Of a stretch of 64,000 nt of DNA, positions 53,882 to 62,826 are shown piece after piece. This DNA is from Acidobacteriota bacterium. Its GTDB lineage: Bacteria > Acidobacteriota > Terriglobia > Terriglobales > Acidobacteriaceae. Position numbers and translations under genes: made by a program. Each line of letters begins with the position of its first letter. The first letter of the stretch is position 1. Location: assembly GCA_013289765.1 (NCBI GenBank), contig JABCZI010000003.1:62001-126000 (forward strand), read 5' to 3'. The notes under the pieces are model-generated. The model was not told the origin of the DNA, did no database searches, and saw nothing but the letters and a program-made list of their open reading frames with translations.

Positions 53882-54433
53882 ATGCCGCAGAAAATCATGG
53901 ATGTTCTAATGCTCGGGCGATGTTCGCACGAGTTCTCCTGGCCTCGCCGCGATTCTGAGGGAGAGTATTACCAGGTCTGTCTGTTGTGCGCCGCCGAGTA
54001 CAAGTATGACTGGACGACCATGCGCCGCACCCAGCGCGTGGAGCACGGCAAACCTGAACCCCCGGTGCGACGCAATCATGCGCGAGAAAAGCGGCCATCG
54101 TGGACACCGCGCGCCCGGCGGCTCAAGCTGGGTTCGGCGGTGCGCTTTCGGGTTAACAACACCAGCACCTGGTATGAGGGCACGATCGACAATCTCAGTC
54201 AAACCGGGCTGCTGTTTCATGGGCCCCAGCAACTGCCTGTGAATGCTCTCATCGAGATGGTATTTGAGATGCCGGAAGAGATCTCGGGCCAGAAGAATCG
54301 CAATGTGCTTTGCCAGGGTCGGGTCATCCGCTCGAAGGACGTACAAGAGAAGGAAGCGCAGGGCAAGGAAGCGGCGGAGGCTACTCCGGGCTTGTTGGCC
54401 GCTTCGATTGTCGACTACAAATTCATTCACTAG
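53882..54433 (+). CDS. PilZ-domain protein with N-terminal cysteine ribbon
   Basis: ATG 53882 or 53897 starts the family-like part; the open frame upstream is antisense to mobA. The N-terminus has C..H and CxxC residues in GRCSHEFSWPRRDSEGEYYQ and VCLLCAAEYKYDW, a small zinc-ribbon-like unit seen in acidobacterial PilZ proteins. The C-terminal PilZ-type barrel has LGSAVRFRV, TIDNLSQTGLLFHGPQQLP and CQGRVIRSKD. The canonical c-di-GMP motifs RxxxR and DxSxxG are weak (NLSQTG replaces the latter), so binding is uncertain. Confidence 0.75.
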   Translation: MPQKIMDVLMLGRCSHEFSWPRRDSEGEYYQVCLLCAAEYKYDWTTMRRTQRVEHGKPEPPVRRNHAREKRPSWTPRARRLKLGSAVRFRVNNTSTWYEGTIDNLSQTGLLFHGPQQLPVNALIEMVFEMPEEISGQKNRNVLCQGRVIRSKDVQEKEAQGKEAAEATPGLLAASIVDYKFIH

Positions 54434-54606
54434 CGCGTGGACGCGGCAAAAGTGCGCCCGCCCGATGCAACCATATTCGGATTCCGCGCTTCTGTTCAGT
54501 GAGTAGTACGCGTGGCTGTTCCAGATTTTTTCCGCGAATCCACCTTTGCGATTAAACTGTATGCAAGTTGTGGCTCCTATCCCAGATGAGTCTTAGGAGG
54601 CCCGTT

Positions 54607-55806
54607 ATGAAAAAAATGTCCCGCACTCTTACGCTTCTTCTTTCGGCAATTCTTGTTTCGGCAATTCTCGCCTTCAGCTTGGCGTGCGCCCGAAAGCCGG
54701 GCGACGCGCAGATTTCCAGCCAGATACAAAGCAAGTTCAGCCAGGATTCAGGTCTTGCGACCAAGCAGTTGACGGTGCAGGCGAGCAGCGGAGTAGTAAC
54801 GCTTTCAGGCTTCGTGGATGACGAGGCGCAGCGGCAGACCGCGTCGCGCCAGGCCGCATCGGTCGATGGAGTAAAGGAAGTTATCAACAACCTTGAAGTG
54901 GGCAGCGCCTCGAATGCGACGGCGAATTCTTCGATTCCTCCAAGCCCATCAGGAGTGGACGCTGCTCGAACGGAACCGGTTCCGTTCGCGACAACGGAGA
55001 GCAAGCCGGCGGATCGACATGCGGGAGGCCGCGGGCGCGATCGTTTTCAAGCAAATCGGTCTCAAGCAGATCGGTCTCAATCAGATCGGTCTCAAAGAGA
55101 TCGGTCTCAAGCAAACGAACAGACGCCGTCAGACAACAATTCTGGCGGCAATAACACGATGGCGCAGAACCCCGAACCTCCGCAGCAAAACATACAAAAC
55201 GAGCCGCCGGCCAATGCGCCACCACCGCCTCCGGCGCGGCCACAGTCTCATAAGATAACGATTGAGCAAGGGACGCAAATGACGATCCGCTTAATCGACA
55301 GCATTGACACTGAAAAGAATCAGGTGGGAGACACTTTCCACGCGACGCTGAACGCTCCGCTTTCCGCGGAGGGCATGGAAGCGATCCCGGCGGGCACGGA
55401 CGTTACCGGACATATTGTGGACCTCAAGAGTGCGGGCAAGTTCGCGGGCCAGTCGCTGGTCGTGTTGCAACTCGATAGCATCTCATCTAACGGCAAGAGC
55501 TACAGCCTTCAGACCGATCAGTACCGGAAAGAAGGCTCGTCGCGCGGCAAGAACACGGCGGAGAAAGTTGGGGGAGGAGCAATCATTGGCGGAATCATCG
55601 GCGCGATCGCCGGAGGCGGCAAAGGCGCAGCCATCGGAAGCGCGGCTGGAGCGGGCGTTGGCGGCGGGGCTCAGGCTGCGAGCAAGAAGCAGTCGATCAA
55701 GCTGCCGTCGGAGACGGTTCTGAACTTTACCTTGCAGGCGCCGGTCACCGTGATCAAATCGGAGGACCGGAATGGCGAACGGCAAAAGCTGGGCGAATCG
55801 CAGTAG
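54607..55806 (+). CDS. BON-domain lipoprotein with in-frame repeats and glycine zipper
   Basis: ATG 54607 follows GGAGG by eight bases. The signal peptide ends in a lipobox (FSLAC), so the protein is lipid-anchored. A BON domain (ISSQIQSKFSQDSGL, VVTLSGFVDDEAQRQTASR) is followed by a polar linker with five DRSQ-type units, a proline-rich stretch, a beta domain (TIEQGTQMTIRLIDSIDTEK, IPAGTDVTGHIVDLKSAGKF) and a glycine zipper (GGAIIGGIIGAIAGGGKGAA). BON domains bind membranes or glycans. Envelope role inferred; function unknown. Confidence 0.82.
   Translation: MKKMSRTLTLLLSAILVSAILAFSLACARKPGDAQISSQIQSKFSQDSGLATKQLTVQASSGVVTLSGFVDDEAQRQTASRQAASVDGVKEVINNLEVGSASNATANSSIPPSPSGVDAARTEPVPFATTESKPADRHAGGRGRDRFQANRSQADRSQSDRSQRDRSQANEQTPSDNNSGGNNTMAQNPEPPQQNIQNEPPANAPPPPPARPQSHKITIEQGTQMTIRLIDSIDTEKNQVGDTFHATLNAPLSAEGMEAIPAGTDVTGHIVDLKSAGKFAGQSLVVLQLDSISSNGKSYSLQTDQYRKEGSSRGKNTAEKVGGGAIIGGIIGAIAGGGKGAAIGSAAGAGVGGGAQAASKKQSIKLPSETVLNFTLQAPVTVIKSEDRNGERQKLGESQ
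55039..55113. repeat. Five 15-base tandem repeats in the BON lipoprotein gene
   Basis: Five units of the form GATCGGTCTCAAGCA lie at 55039-55113; the first is more diverged (GATCGTTTTCAAGCA). They encode D/N-R-S-Q-x and keep the frame, so the length of the linker can change by whole units. Confidence 0.88.
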
Positions 55807-56313
55807 AAACATACTGTCCAGTTCAGTTTTCAGTTTCGGTTTTCAGAACATGCCGACCAAATCTTTCGTATTTATCCACGATTAGACCGGTTTCAAATGC
55901 AACGCCGTATCCGTAAGAAAAACCTGATGATGTTGATGTCCGCGCTTTGAGTCTGTTCTAACTCCGTAACATTCTGCAGTTTCCTGTTGCACGGGAACGA
56001 ATCTGCGCTAGAACTCCCGCACCTGATTTCGGGCTCCCCTGCTCCCGCACTGCCCGGACTCCATTGCATCGCTACGCCAGTGCGGTCTGGCGGTAAGGCG
56101 GATCAACCAGGAGGAGCCCATGCTCCGCTCACCGCGCCATGATGTGCACTCCGCAGACGGAGGAGGCAAGACGGCATTTCCTCCGGCTCGTTTTCTTTGT
56201 CTTCTCTCTTTGTCTTGCCCAAACCAGTCTTACCCAAACCTCTCAATCCGAATATCTCAAACTCAATGCAAGAGCAACGCCAGATAACTTACCGGTTACA
56301 AGGAGGCATGGTG
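55807..56313. other. Intergenic region upstream of the di-heme oxidoreductase
   Basis: About 500 bases without a recognised gene. Near 55810 there is a repetitive stretch (CAGTTTTCAGTTTCGGTTTTCAG spelled in fragments). A small open frame with a strong ribosome site lies at 56120-56287, and pyrimidine-rich low-complexity sequence spans 56190-56260. No clear promoter pair was found. Confidence 0.4.
56120..56287 (+). CDS. Possible 55-residue leader peptide
   Basis: ATG 56120 has an excellent AGGAGGAG site a few bases upstream and opens 55 codons ending 27 bases before the oxidoreductase start. The product (begins MLRSPRHDVHSADGGGKTAF) has a leucine/cysteine-rich centre (FLCLLSLSC) but no recognised domain. 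An overlapping frame from 56139 resembles a signal peptide. Translation is possible, identity unknown. Confidence 0.3.
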   Translation: MLRSPRHDVHSADGGGKTAFPPARFLCLLSLSCPNQSYPNLSIRISQTQCKSNAR

Positions 56314-57726
56314 ATGAAAACAGCTAAGCGCGCATTAGGTTTTACTTTGGCAATGCTGTTCCTAGCAGGGATGGCACTTGCTCAGACCGATCCGGGTGTC
56401 CAGAGTGGCAACCGCGGGACTGGCGCGGCATTCTCTTCTATTCTGTCGAACAGCCCCTCTGGGATCCTTTCTTTTTTCACTGACGGTCAAAAACGATTCC
56501 AGGATGTGGAATCGGTTTCCAACAGCCCTTCCGGTAACAATGGACTGGGGCCGCGATTCAACTCGAACAGCTGCAGTTCCTGCCACGCACAACCTGCCGT
56601 TGGAGGGACGGGTGCGGCTATGAATCCGCAATTCAGTTTTACCAGTAACGGAACAGCACCCAAAGACACAACGCCGTACTTCATCACCGCGACGGGCCCA
56701 ACCCTCGAGGCTCGCTTCCCGTTTTTCTTTAATAGCAACGGCACGGTGAACTACAACGCTCCCAACGGTGGAGTAGAAAACCTATTCACCGTGAGTGGCC
56801 GGTCCGACGCCGGCACTTGCAGTCTGCCACAGCCAAGCTTCAACACTGCGGGAAATGAAGGCAACATAATCTTCCGCATTCCGACGCCGGTTTTTGGCGC
56901 CGGCTTAATTGAGAACCTGGACGATTCCACCTTGTTAAACAATCAGTTGAACAATTTCAATAACAATGTTGGCGTTGGAGGAGCTTTCAACCGCAACGGC
57001 AATGATGGAACGATCACCCGTTTCGGCTGGAAGGCGCAGAACAAATCGCTGCACATCTTTGCCGGCGAGGCTTACAACGTGGAGATGGGAATCAGCAACG
57101 AACTATTTCCCCAGGACCGTCCCCTGCCTGGCGAAGACCAACTGCAAACGGGACTGCCCTCGAATTGCCTGAACCTGAGTGGTACCGGATATCCGGAAGA
57201 CACTTCCAACCCGGCGTCGACTCCCAACTCTGCGGTGCTGGACGACGTTTCGGCCTTTGCCAACTTCATGCGTTTCCTTGCTCCTCCACCCACAGGCGGC
57301 GTCGTGCTGAACGGACAGCAAGTGTCTTCGAGTACGATCTCTGCCGGCAGTTCGTTATTTAGCTCGATCGGATGCTCGGTCTGCCATAATCCCACGCCGG
57401 GCACCACACAGGTGTCGAACTTCACGAGTTCGCTGAGCAAGGCTCCTGTGAATGCATTCTCCGATATTGAGGTCCATCACATGGGAACGGGGCTGGCGGA
57501 TAACGTGTCGCAAGGCAATGCGGGCGGTGATCAGTTTCGCACGGCCCCGCTGTGGGGCCTGGGACAACGCATCTTTCTCCTGCACGACGGCCGCACAACA
57601 AACCTGATCACGGCGATCGATGACCACGAAGGAAATGGAAGCGAAGCCAACACGGTGGAGTCCAATTTCGACAACCTTACACCGACCCAGCAGCAGGAGA
57701 TATTAGACTTCCTGCGCTCACTGTAA
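56314..57726 (+). CDS. Secreted di-heme oxidoreductase (DHOR/DUF1111 family)
   Basis: Periplasmic c-type cytochrome. The signal peptide (MKTAKRALGFTLAMLFLAGM) is followed by two heme-binding motifs, C87-S-S-C90-H91 (CSSCH) and C354-S-V-C357-H358 (CSVCH), and the family segment APLWGLGQRIFLLHDGRTT. ATG 56314 is set by AGGAGG seven bases upstream; ATG 56308 is too near it. These proteins are called thiol oxidoreductases or di-heme peroxidase relatives; the substrate is unknown. A TonB-C-type secreted protein follows. Confidence 0.87.
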   Translation: MKTAKRALGFTLAMLFLAGMALAQTDPGVQSGNRGTGAAFSSILSNSPSGILSFFTDGQKRFQDVESVSNSPSGNNGLGPRFNSNSCSSCHAQPAVGGTGAAMNPQFSFTSNGTAPKDTTPYFITATGPTLEARFPFFFNSNGTVNYNAPNGGVENLFTVSGRSDAGTCSLPQPSFNTAGNEGNIIFRIPTPVFGAGLIENLDDSTLLNNQLNNFNNNVGVGGAFNRNGNDGTITRFGWKAQNKSLHIFAGEAYNVEMGISNELFPQDRPLPGEDQLQTGLPSNCLNLSGTGYPEDTSNPASTPNSAVLDDVSAFANFMRFLAPPPTGGVVLNGQQVSSSTISAGSSLFSSIGCSVCHNPTPGTTQVSNFTSSLSKAPVNAFSDIEVHHMGTGLADNVSQGNAGGDQFRTAPLWGLGQRIFLLHDGRTTNLITAIDDHEGNGSEANTVESNFDNLTPTQQQEILDFLRSL

Positions 57727-57808
57727 TTACTTTCTCGATGCGGCATCTGGCGAGGCACGAAAGTGTCTCGCCAGGCCTCTTCCAAAGTTAGAAACTCGAA
57801 GGACGAAT

Positions 57809-58837
57809 ATGCATTCTCGATGGTTGTATTGTTCGCTCGCTCTGGTCTGGTGGGTTGTGTCACCGGCGCATGGGCAAAATGTCAAAGCGCAGACGCCATC
57901 CAGAAATGGCGGCGATTTTTCCGACAACGTGCAGCCCGGGAACAAAGTGCCGACGGGAGTGATCCTGGTGAAGGGCGCTTGGGCCAGCGCGAGTGATTCC
58001 GTCACTCCTCTGCCGGAAGGCGGGAACGTGACCAACAGTGTATTTACCAACCAGTATTTTGGAATGAGCTATGCCCTGCCTGCGAATTGGGCGGAGAAAT
58101 ATAAAGGGCCGCCTCCGTCGGACAGCGGGCGTTACGTGCTCACGCAGATCACCCCGGCTGCAACATTCAAAGGACCGGCTCGGGGGACCATCCTAATAAC
58201 CGCGCAGGATTTATTCTTCACTCCGCTGCCAGCCTCGAACGCAGTCGAACTGGCCGGCTATTCGAAGGATCATTTGCAGGCGGACTACAAAGTGGAAATG
58301 CCGCCGACCCCGACCAGGATTGCAGATCGGTCCTTCACCTTCTTTGCTTATTGGTCTCCTGCGGCGCAGTTGCATTGGTACGTTCTGACCACAGACATTC
58401 GCTGTCACGCTGTGGAAATCGTGCTAACCAGCCGCGACACGAAACTGCTGGAGAGCTTGACTCTGGACTTGAACAAAATGAAGTTGCCGGCGGAAGCCAG
58501 TGCGACGGGAGGAACGGGCGGTGATGGCGTCCCTGTATGCATCAAGAATTACGCACGGGACGAAAACTTACTTACCCGGGTTGACCCAATCTTCACCGAG
58601 CATCGATTCAATCCCGTTCCGGTGCGAATCATTATCGATACAGAAGGCAAGATAAAACATATTCATTTTCTCAGCGCATTTCCCGATCAGGAAAAAATCG
58701 TTACTGACGCACTGAAGCAGTGGAGGTTCAAACCGTATCGCCAGGGCGGTCAGGCGGTGGAGGTGGAAACCGGCCTCCGGTTCGGCAGCGGTGGATATCG
58801 AATGCCGCTCGCGGCGGCGACCGCTCCGACGGATTAG
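57809..58837 (+). CDS. Secreted protein with TonB C-terminal-like domain
   Basis: Signal peptide (LYCSLALVWWVVSPAHGQ), then a domain with AALPANWAEKYKGPP-like and PTRIADRSFTFFAYWSPAAQ segments that I cannot name. The last 90 residues match the TonB C-terminal fold: VPVRIIIDTEGKIKHIHFLS, DALKQWRFKPYRQGGQAVEV. In Acidobacteria this fold often occurs in secreted proteins without a membrane helix of the TonB type. It lies 82 bases after the di-heme gene and may share its transcript. Confidence 0.75.
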   Translation: MHSRWLYCSLALVWWVVSPAHGQNVKAQTPSRNGGDFSDNVQPGNKVPTGVILVKGAWASASDSVTPLPEGGNVTNSVFTNQYFGMSYALPANWAEKYKGPPPSDSGRYVLTQITPAATFKGPARGTILITAQDLFFTPLPASNAVELAGYSKDHLQADYKVEMPPTPTRIADRSFTFFAYWSPAAQLHWYVLTTDIRCHAVEIVLTSRDTKLLESLTLDLNKMKLPAEASATGGTGGDGVPVCIKNYARDENLLTRVDPIFTEHRFNPVPVRIIIDTEGKIKHIHFLSAFPDQEKIVTDALKQWRFKPYRQGGQAVEVETGLRFGSGGYRMPLAAATAPTD

Positions 58838-58979
58838 AGCTTGATTAGTTCCTTTTTCTATGGGCGCAAGTTCTTGATCGGTTTCGCTGCGGGCCTTTCT
58901 GCTTTCCCTTCTATTTGTTTCCGCTCTGATCGTCTTCCTCGTACACTTACAACCTGATAGCACGTTGATCTGTTCCGCC

Positions 58980-59477
58980 ATGCCACCAATCACGGCAGTA
59001 CTCCATACCAAGAATGATGCTTCGCGCCTGGGACGGGCGCTCGAAACTCTGCTTCCCTGCGCCGAAATCCTGATTGTGGACCATTGGTCAACGGATGCGA
59101 CGATGCGCATCGCTCGCTCCTATGGAGCGAGCATTGTGGCAGCGGACGATGCGGCGCCTGTCACCGACTACCTGCATCTTGCCGGTTGCGACTGGATTTT
59201 CTGCATCGAACCGAGGGAATCGATCACCGAGAGTTTGCAGACAAGCCTGTTTGAATGGGCCGCGTTGCGCAGTTACGAGGATATGAATGGCGAGGCGGGC
59301 AGTCGCGCATTTTCAGTCCGCGTCCGCGAGCAGGTAGGAAAAGAGTGGCTTGAGGCGACCCTCCCAGAGACCCGACTGGTCCCCCGCAACTGGGCTCGAT
59401 GGCACGGACGGGTACCGGCCTCGGAAGCGTCCGCCATTGCGCTCGAAGGCGAGCTGTTACGTTTTGTGTTTCCGTAA
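58980..59477 (+). CDS. Short glycosyltransferase-2-like protein, probably without activity
   Basis: ATG 58980. The N-terminal 75 residues look like a GT-A fold: ITAVLHTKNDASRLGRALET, EILIVDHWSTDATMRIARSY and a Rossmann-like DYLHLAGCDWIFCIEPRE. The DxD metal motif expected after the W(I/V)(L/F) strand is replaced by EPRE, and the protein ends at 165 residues, shorter than active GT2 enzymes. I infer a regulatory or degenerate relative. Neighbours give no clear pathway. Confidence 0.6.
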   Translation: MPPITAVLHTKNDASRLGRALETLLPCAEILIVDHWSTDATMRIARSYGASIVAADDAAPVTDYLHLAGCDWIFCIEPRESITESLQTSLFEWAALRSYEDMNGEAGSRAFSVRVREQVGKEWLEATLPETRLVPRNWARWHGRVPASEASAIALEGELLRFVFP

Positions 59478-59673
59478 CTAGCTTTCCGGCTGGCCGCACA
59501 TCACTGATTTTGCAGAGTTTGCGCGCTTATTGTCCATTCGGACAGTGACTTCAGTACTTAGTCTTCCCAGCCGTGGTCGCCTTATAATCCACTCAAGAAG
59601 CAGCAATACTTGCGTTCTCACGAGGAGCGAGCCAGCACGGTCGCAACTCATAGAAGAGACGCCACGAGAGCTA

Positions 59674-60597
59674 GTGGATCCAGTTTATGCATCGGCGATT
59701 TTTCTCCTCGGGCTGGCCTTCGGCAGCTTCCTGAACGTGTGTGTCTACCGGCTACCCCTTGGGTTATCGGTAGTGACGCCGGGTTCGGCTTGCCCTAACT
59801 GCAAACGGCCAATTGCCCTTTATGACAACGTCCCAGTTTTCGGCTGGCTGCTGCTTCGTGGCCGTTGCCGAAGTTGTGATGCGAAAATTTCGGCACGGTA
59901 CCTGGTTGTCGAGTTGCTGACTGCGGTCCTATTTGTGGCTTGTTACTTTTATTTCGGACTCACGCTGGCCACTGTGAAATATTGCGTCTTCGGATTCCTT
60001 GCGCTTGGTCTGATTTTCACTGACGCAGAAACCAAGCTGCTGCCCGATAAGTTGACGCTTCCCGGCATCGCCCTTGGATTGGTTTTCAGTTTGCTGGTTC
60101 CGGTGCACGACGTGGCTTCGCAGTTTCTTCCGGCCATAGTTAACCTGCCCTTTTCCGCCGAGATCGGGACTCGACTGTTCTCGGTACTCGATTCGCTGCT
60201 GGGAGCGGCCCTGGGCGCTTCGTTCATTTACGGTGCGGGAGCGGTCTACCTGCGCTGGCGCGGAGCGGAAGGCATGGGCTTCGGGGATGTAAAGCTGATG
60301 GCGATGGTGGGCGCATTTCTCGGAATCAAGCTAACCATTCTTACAATCTTTGCCGCTTCGCTGGCTGGGTCGTTATTTGGACTTACGACGGTGCTCGTAG
60401 TCTGGATCAAGCGCACTCACCGCTTTACGCGCCGCTTCGCCAATCTGCAAGCGGCTCGCCGCCGCGGATGGCAGTCGGCGCAGATGGTCTATCGCCATTA
60501 TCAGATGCCCTTCGGTGTTTTCCTGGGAAGCATGGCTCTGCTTGCTCTGTTCGTGGGCAATCAATTCTTGAATTGGTACGGGAGGTTGTGGTGGTAA
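59674..60597 (+). CDS. Prepilin peptidase (type IV pilin signal peptidase)
   Basis: Aspartic membrane protease that cleaves and N-methylates prepilins. The N-terminal methylase part has FGSFLNVCVYRLP and the four zinc cysteines in CPNCKRPI and CRSCDAKI. The protease aspartates are in IFTDAETKLLPD and GMGFGDVKL (GxGD). Eight spans are expected. The longer frame begins at TTG 59530; GTG 59674 (VDPVYASAIFLLGLAFGS) fits the family. Pilin genes are not in the window. It overlaps the PAS gene by seven bases. Confidence 0.92.
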   Translation: MDPVYASAIFLLGLAFGSFLNVCVYRLPLGLSVVTPGSACPNCKRPIALYDNVPVFGWLLLRGRCRSCDAKISARYLVVELLTAVLFVACYFYFGLTLATVKYCVFGFLALGLIFTDAETKLLPDKLTLPGIALGLVFSLLVPVHDVASQFLPAIVNLPFSAEIGTRLFSVLDSLLGAALGASFIYGAGAVYLRWRGAEGMGFGDVKLMAMVGAFLGIKLTILTIFAASLAGSLFGLTTVLVVWIKRTHRFTRRFANLQAARRRGWQSAQMVYRHYQMPFGVFLGSMALLALFVGNQFLNWYGRLWW

Positions 60598-61508
60598 GGC
60601 TGCTCGCCAATCCGCTTGTTCTCCGCTCCGCGTTTGCCTTCTTCGCGGCGGGCGTGGCGTTCGTGTTAGCAATCGCGATAATGCGCGCCTTGCGCCGCAG
60701 CATTGCGGAGGAGGCCGAACTCGATTCCGGGTCTGCCACCAAGCTTGATGCTCTGCCACTCCATCTTTACAACACCGTCATTCAGCAATTGAAGCAACAG
60801 AAACACGAGTTGCAGTTGCAGAACCAGGCCGAGCAACGGCGGGCCCGGACCACAGAAAACTTCAGCCAGGCGGTGCTTTCTAATCTTTCCTCCGGGGTGC
60901 TGGTGTTCGGCGTCAATGGACTGGTCAAGCAGGCGAATCCCGCCGCCAAACAAATGCTGGGCTTCCATTCCCCAGCGGGTATGAATGCAGAGGACATCTT
61001 CCGTAACGCAATCGTGAGCTCACCAAAATCCGATGCGGCGGGTTCTGGGACAGAAGGTTCTTTGGGGAAACTAAGCGAGGAAGTCTATGCCGTGTTGCGT
61101 GAGGGCAGCAAGTTCCGGCAGGTTGAGGCTGACTACATCACTCCCGCGGGAAAGCAACTTCGCATTGCCGTAACGGTTTCACCAGTGCCTGCCAGCGATG
61201 GCAGCCTGCTCGGGGCGGCGTGCATGATCAGCGATCGCAGCGAATTTGAATCGATCCGCCACCAGCAGGAATTGCAAGGTGAGATTTCCGCGGAAATGGC
61301 TCTGGATTTGCGTACCTCGCTGGCGACCATTGCCGGGTACGCACAGCAACTGGCGCAAAGCAAGGATCCTGCCGATGCTCCTCAACTGGCAACCGATATC
61401 GCCAGCGAAGCGGCTCGGCTCAATCGACACATTGGAGGATTTTTGGCTCCTAAACCCATTGCAGATGGTATTCGAAGCCGCGCCCGCGCAGTGGGCCGAG
61501 ATATTTGA
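60591..61508 (+). CDS. PAS protein with HisKA-like region lacking the phospho-histidine
   Basis: GTG 60591 follows GGAGG by five bases; the open frame back to 60468 overlaps the peptidase gene and is not used. A membrane span (VLRSAFAFFAAGVAFVLAIA) and coiled coil lead to a PAS domain (FSQAVLSNLSSGVLVFGVNG ... VTVSPVPASDGSLLGAACMI). The last part is HisKA-like, but reads EMALDLRTSLATIAGY where kinases have SHELRTPL; L238 stands at the histidine position, and no HATPase domain follows. A sensor that signals by protein contact is inferred. Confidence 0.75.
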   Translation: MVRLLANPLVLRSAFAFFAAGVAFVLAIAIMRALRRSIAEEAELDSGSATKLDALPLHLYNTVIQQLKQQKHELQLQNQAEQRRARTTENFSQAVLSNLSSGVLVFGVNGLVKQANPAAKQMLGFHSPAGMNAEDIFRNAIVSSPKSDAAGSGTEGSLGKLSEEVYAVLREGSKFRQVEADYITPAGKQLRIAVTVSPVPASDGSLLGAACMISDRSEFESIRHQQELQGEISAEMALDLRTSLATIAGYAQQLAQSKDPADAPQLATDIASEAARLNRHIGGFLAPKPIADGIRSRARAVGRDI

Positions 61509-61542
61509 AACTCGATACTTGAATTTGAAGAGGGATGAACTC

Positions 61543-62202
61543 ATGAAATACATGGTGAACATCGGTTTAGGACTCGTATTCGTATCGTCGACGCTCGTGT
61601 TGGTTTCTGCAGTTGAAGGACAAACCGCAGCGCAATCGCAGGATCCATCGTCGCTCGCCGATTATGCCCGCAAAGTCCACAAGGACACGGGGGCCGCGAA
61701 ACCGAAGCCGAAGGTTTTTGATAATGACAACCTTCCAAAAGACGACAAGCTTTCGGTGGTTGGCCAGCAGCCAGTCGCCGAGGCAAAGGCCGCCAACACA
61801 GCGGAGGCTGGCGATAAACCGGCCGGGCCTGACGGAAAAGTGGTCGCGCCCCTTAAGTCAGACCATGCGAGTTCGATGCCTGGAACTGAAGAGGATGAGA
61901 AAGCCAAGAAGCAGGCCGCGTTGAAGGCCTGGCAGGAGAAGCTAACCGCTCAGAAGGAGCAGGTCAGCATGGCTAGCCGCGAACTCGACGTCACGCAACG
62001 TGAGTACCAACTGCGCGCCGCGGCAATGTATGCGGATGCGGGAAACCGGCTGCGCAATTCAGTGCAGTGGGATAAAGAAGAAGCGACGTACAAACAGCAA
62101 CTCGCCGACAAGCAGAAAGCTCTCGACGAAGCCAAGCAGAAGCTTGAAGACATGAAGGAAGAAGCTGTGAAGGCGGGAATTCCTTCGTCGATGATTGAGT
62201 AG
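61543..62202 (+). CDS. Secreted coiled-coil protein of unknown function
   Basis: ATG 61543 gives a signal peptide (VNIGLGLVFVSSTLVLVSA, cleavage near EGQTAAQ). An acidic, lysine-rich linker is followed by a long coiled coil from about residue 135 (KAWQEKLTAQKEQVSMASRE, then QQLADKQKALDEAKQKLEDM). No domain family recognised. It lies 34 bases after the PAS gene and could be co-transcribed. Envelope location inferred. Confidence 0.65.
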   Translation: MKYMVNIGLGLVFVSSTLVLVSAVEGQTAAQSQDPSSLADYARKVHKDTGAAKPKPKVFDNDNLPKDDKLSVVGQQPVAEAKAANTAEAGDKPAGPDGKVVAPLKSDHASSMPGTEEDEKAKKQAALKAWQEKLTAQKEQVSMASRELDVTQREYQLRAAAMYADAGNRLRNSVQWDKEEATYKQQLADKQKALDEAKQKLEDMKEEAVKAGIPSSMIE

Positions 62203-62230
62203 GCGATGCAGCTGGATTGGATACAAGAGT

Positions 62231-62743
62231 TCAGTGGTTCTCGAGCGCATTGCGCAGACGCAGCAGCTGTTTTCGGTGATGCATTCCGTGGAGCAGGTGA
62301 AACTTTCTCCATTGCGTGGCGCTCAACGGACCGAGAATGGGATGATCGAGCAGCGGAATTCCGCGGCCGAAGCGGCTTTCACATTGCTCGATGATCGTAT
62401 CCATGGCGGCGATCTTCGTGCCTAATTCGGTGCGAACCGTTTCCGAGGAGAGTCCACGGGGCTCAGTCACCGACGGCGCTTTTCGTCCTGTAGGCACATA
62501 GCCAAGACCGATGACCACCAGAGTCCGCCAGCGCTGTTTCGTGGAAGGGGAGGTTGCCGTGGGCTTGCCCGAATCCAGCAGCCTCTCGAAGCCCTTGATC
62601 GTACCGTTATATGTCAGGTACAGGTGCTCCAATACTTCGGTTGCGCACCATTTTCCCGGCGGATGCCATCGGAGTTGCTCGTTGGACATGCCTTCTACCG
62701 CTGATTCGAGGGCGCGCGCCAGTTTTGGCAGGTGGGTATCCAT
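62231..62743 (-). CDS. DinB-like four-helix metal protein
   Basis: Likely DinB/YfiT-type fold, with the pattern MSNEQLRWHPPGKWCATEVL followed by EHLYLTYNGTIKGFERLLD and, near the end, LHGMHHRKQLLRLRNAL. The histidine in EHLYLTY and the pair in GMHHRKQ are the usual metal ligands. Many relatives act in thiol transfer or detoxification. ATG 62743 is chosen over 62767. Convergent with the coiled-coil gene. Confidence 0.72.
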   Translation of the reverse strand: MDTHLPKLARALESAVEGMSNEQLRWHPPGKWCATEVLEHLYLTYNGTIKGFERLLDSGKPTATSPSTKQRWRTLVVIGLGYVPTGRKAPSVTEPRGLSSETVRTELGTKIAAMDTIIEQCESRFGRGIPLLDHPILGPLSATQWRKFHLLHGMHHRKQLLRLRNALENH

Positions 62744-62826
62744 TGCACTACTCTCGCGTTTCTGCACGCTTCAGGTAGAATGTTGCGCGACATCAAAACA
62801 TCCTAGTTTATAACAGGAAGATCGCC

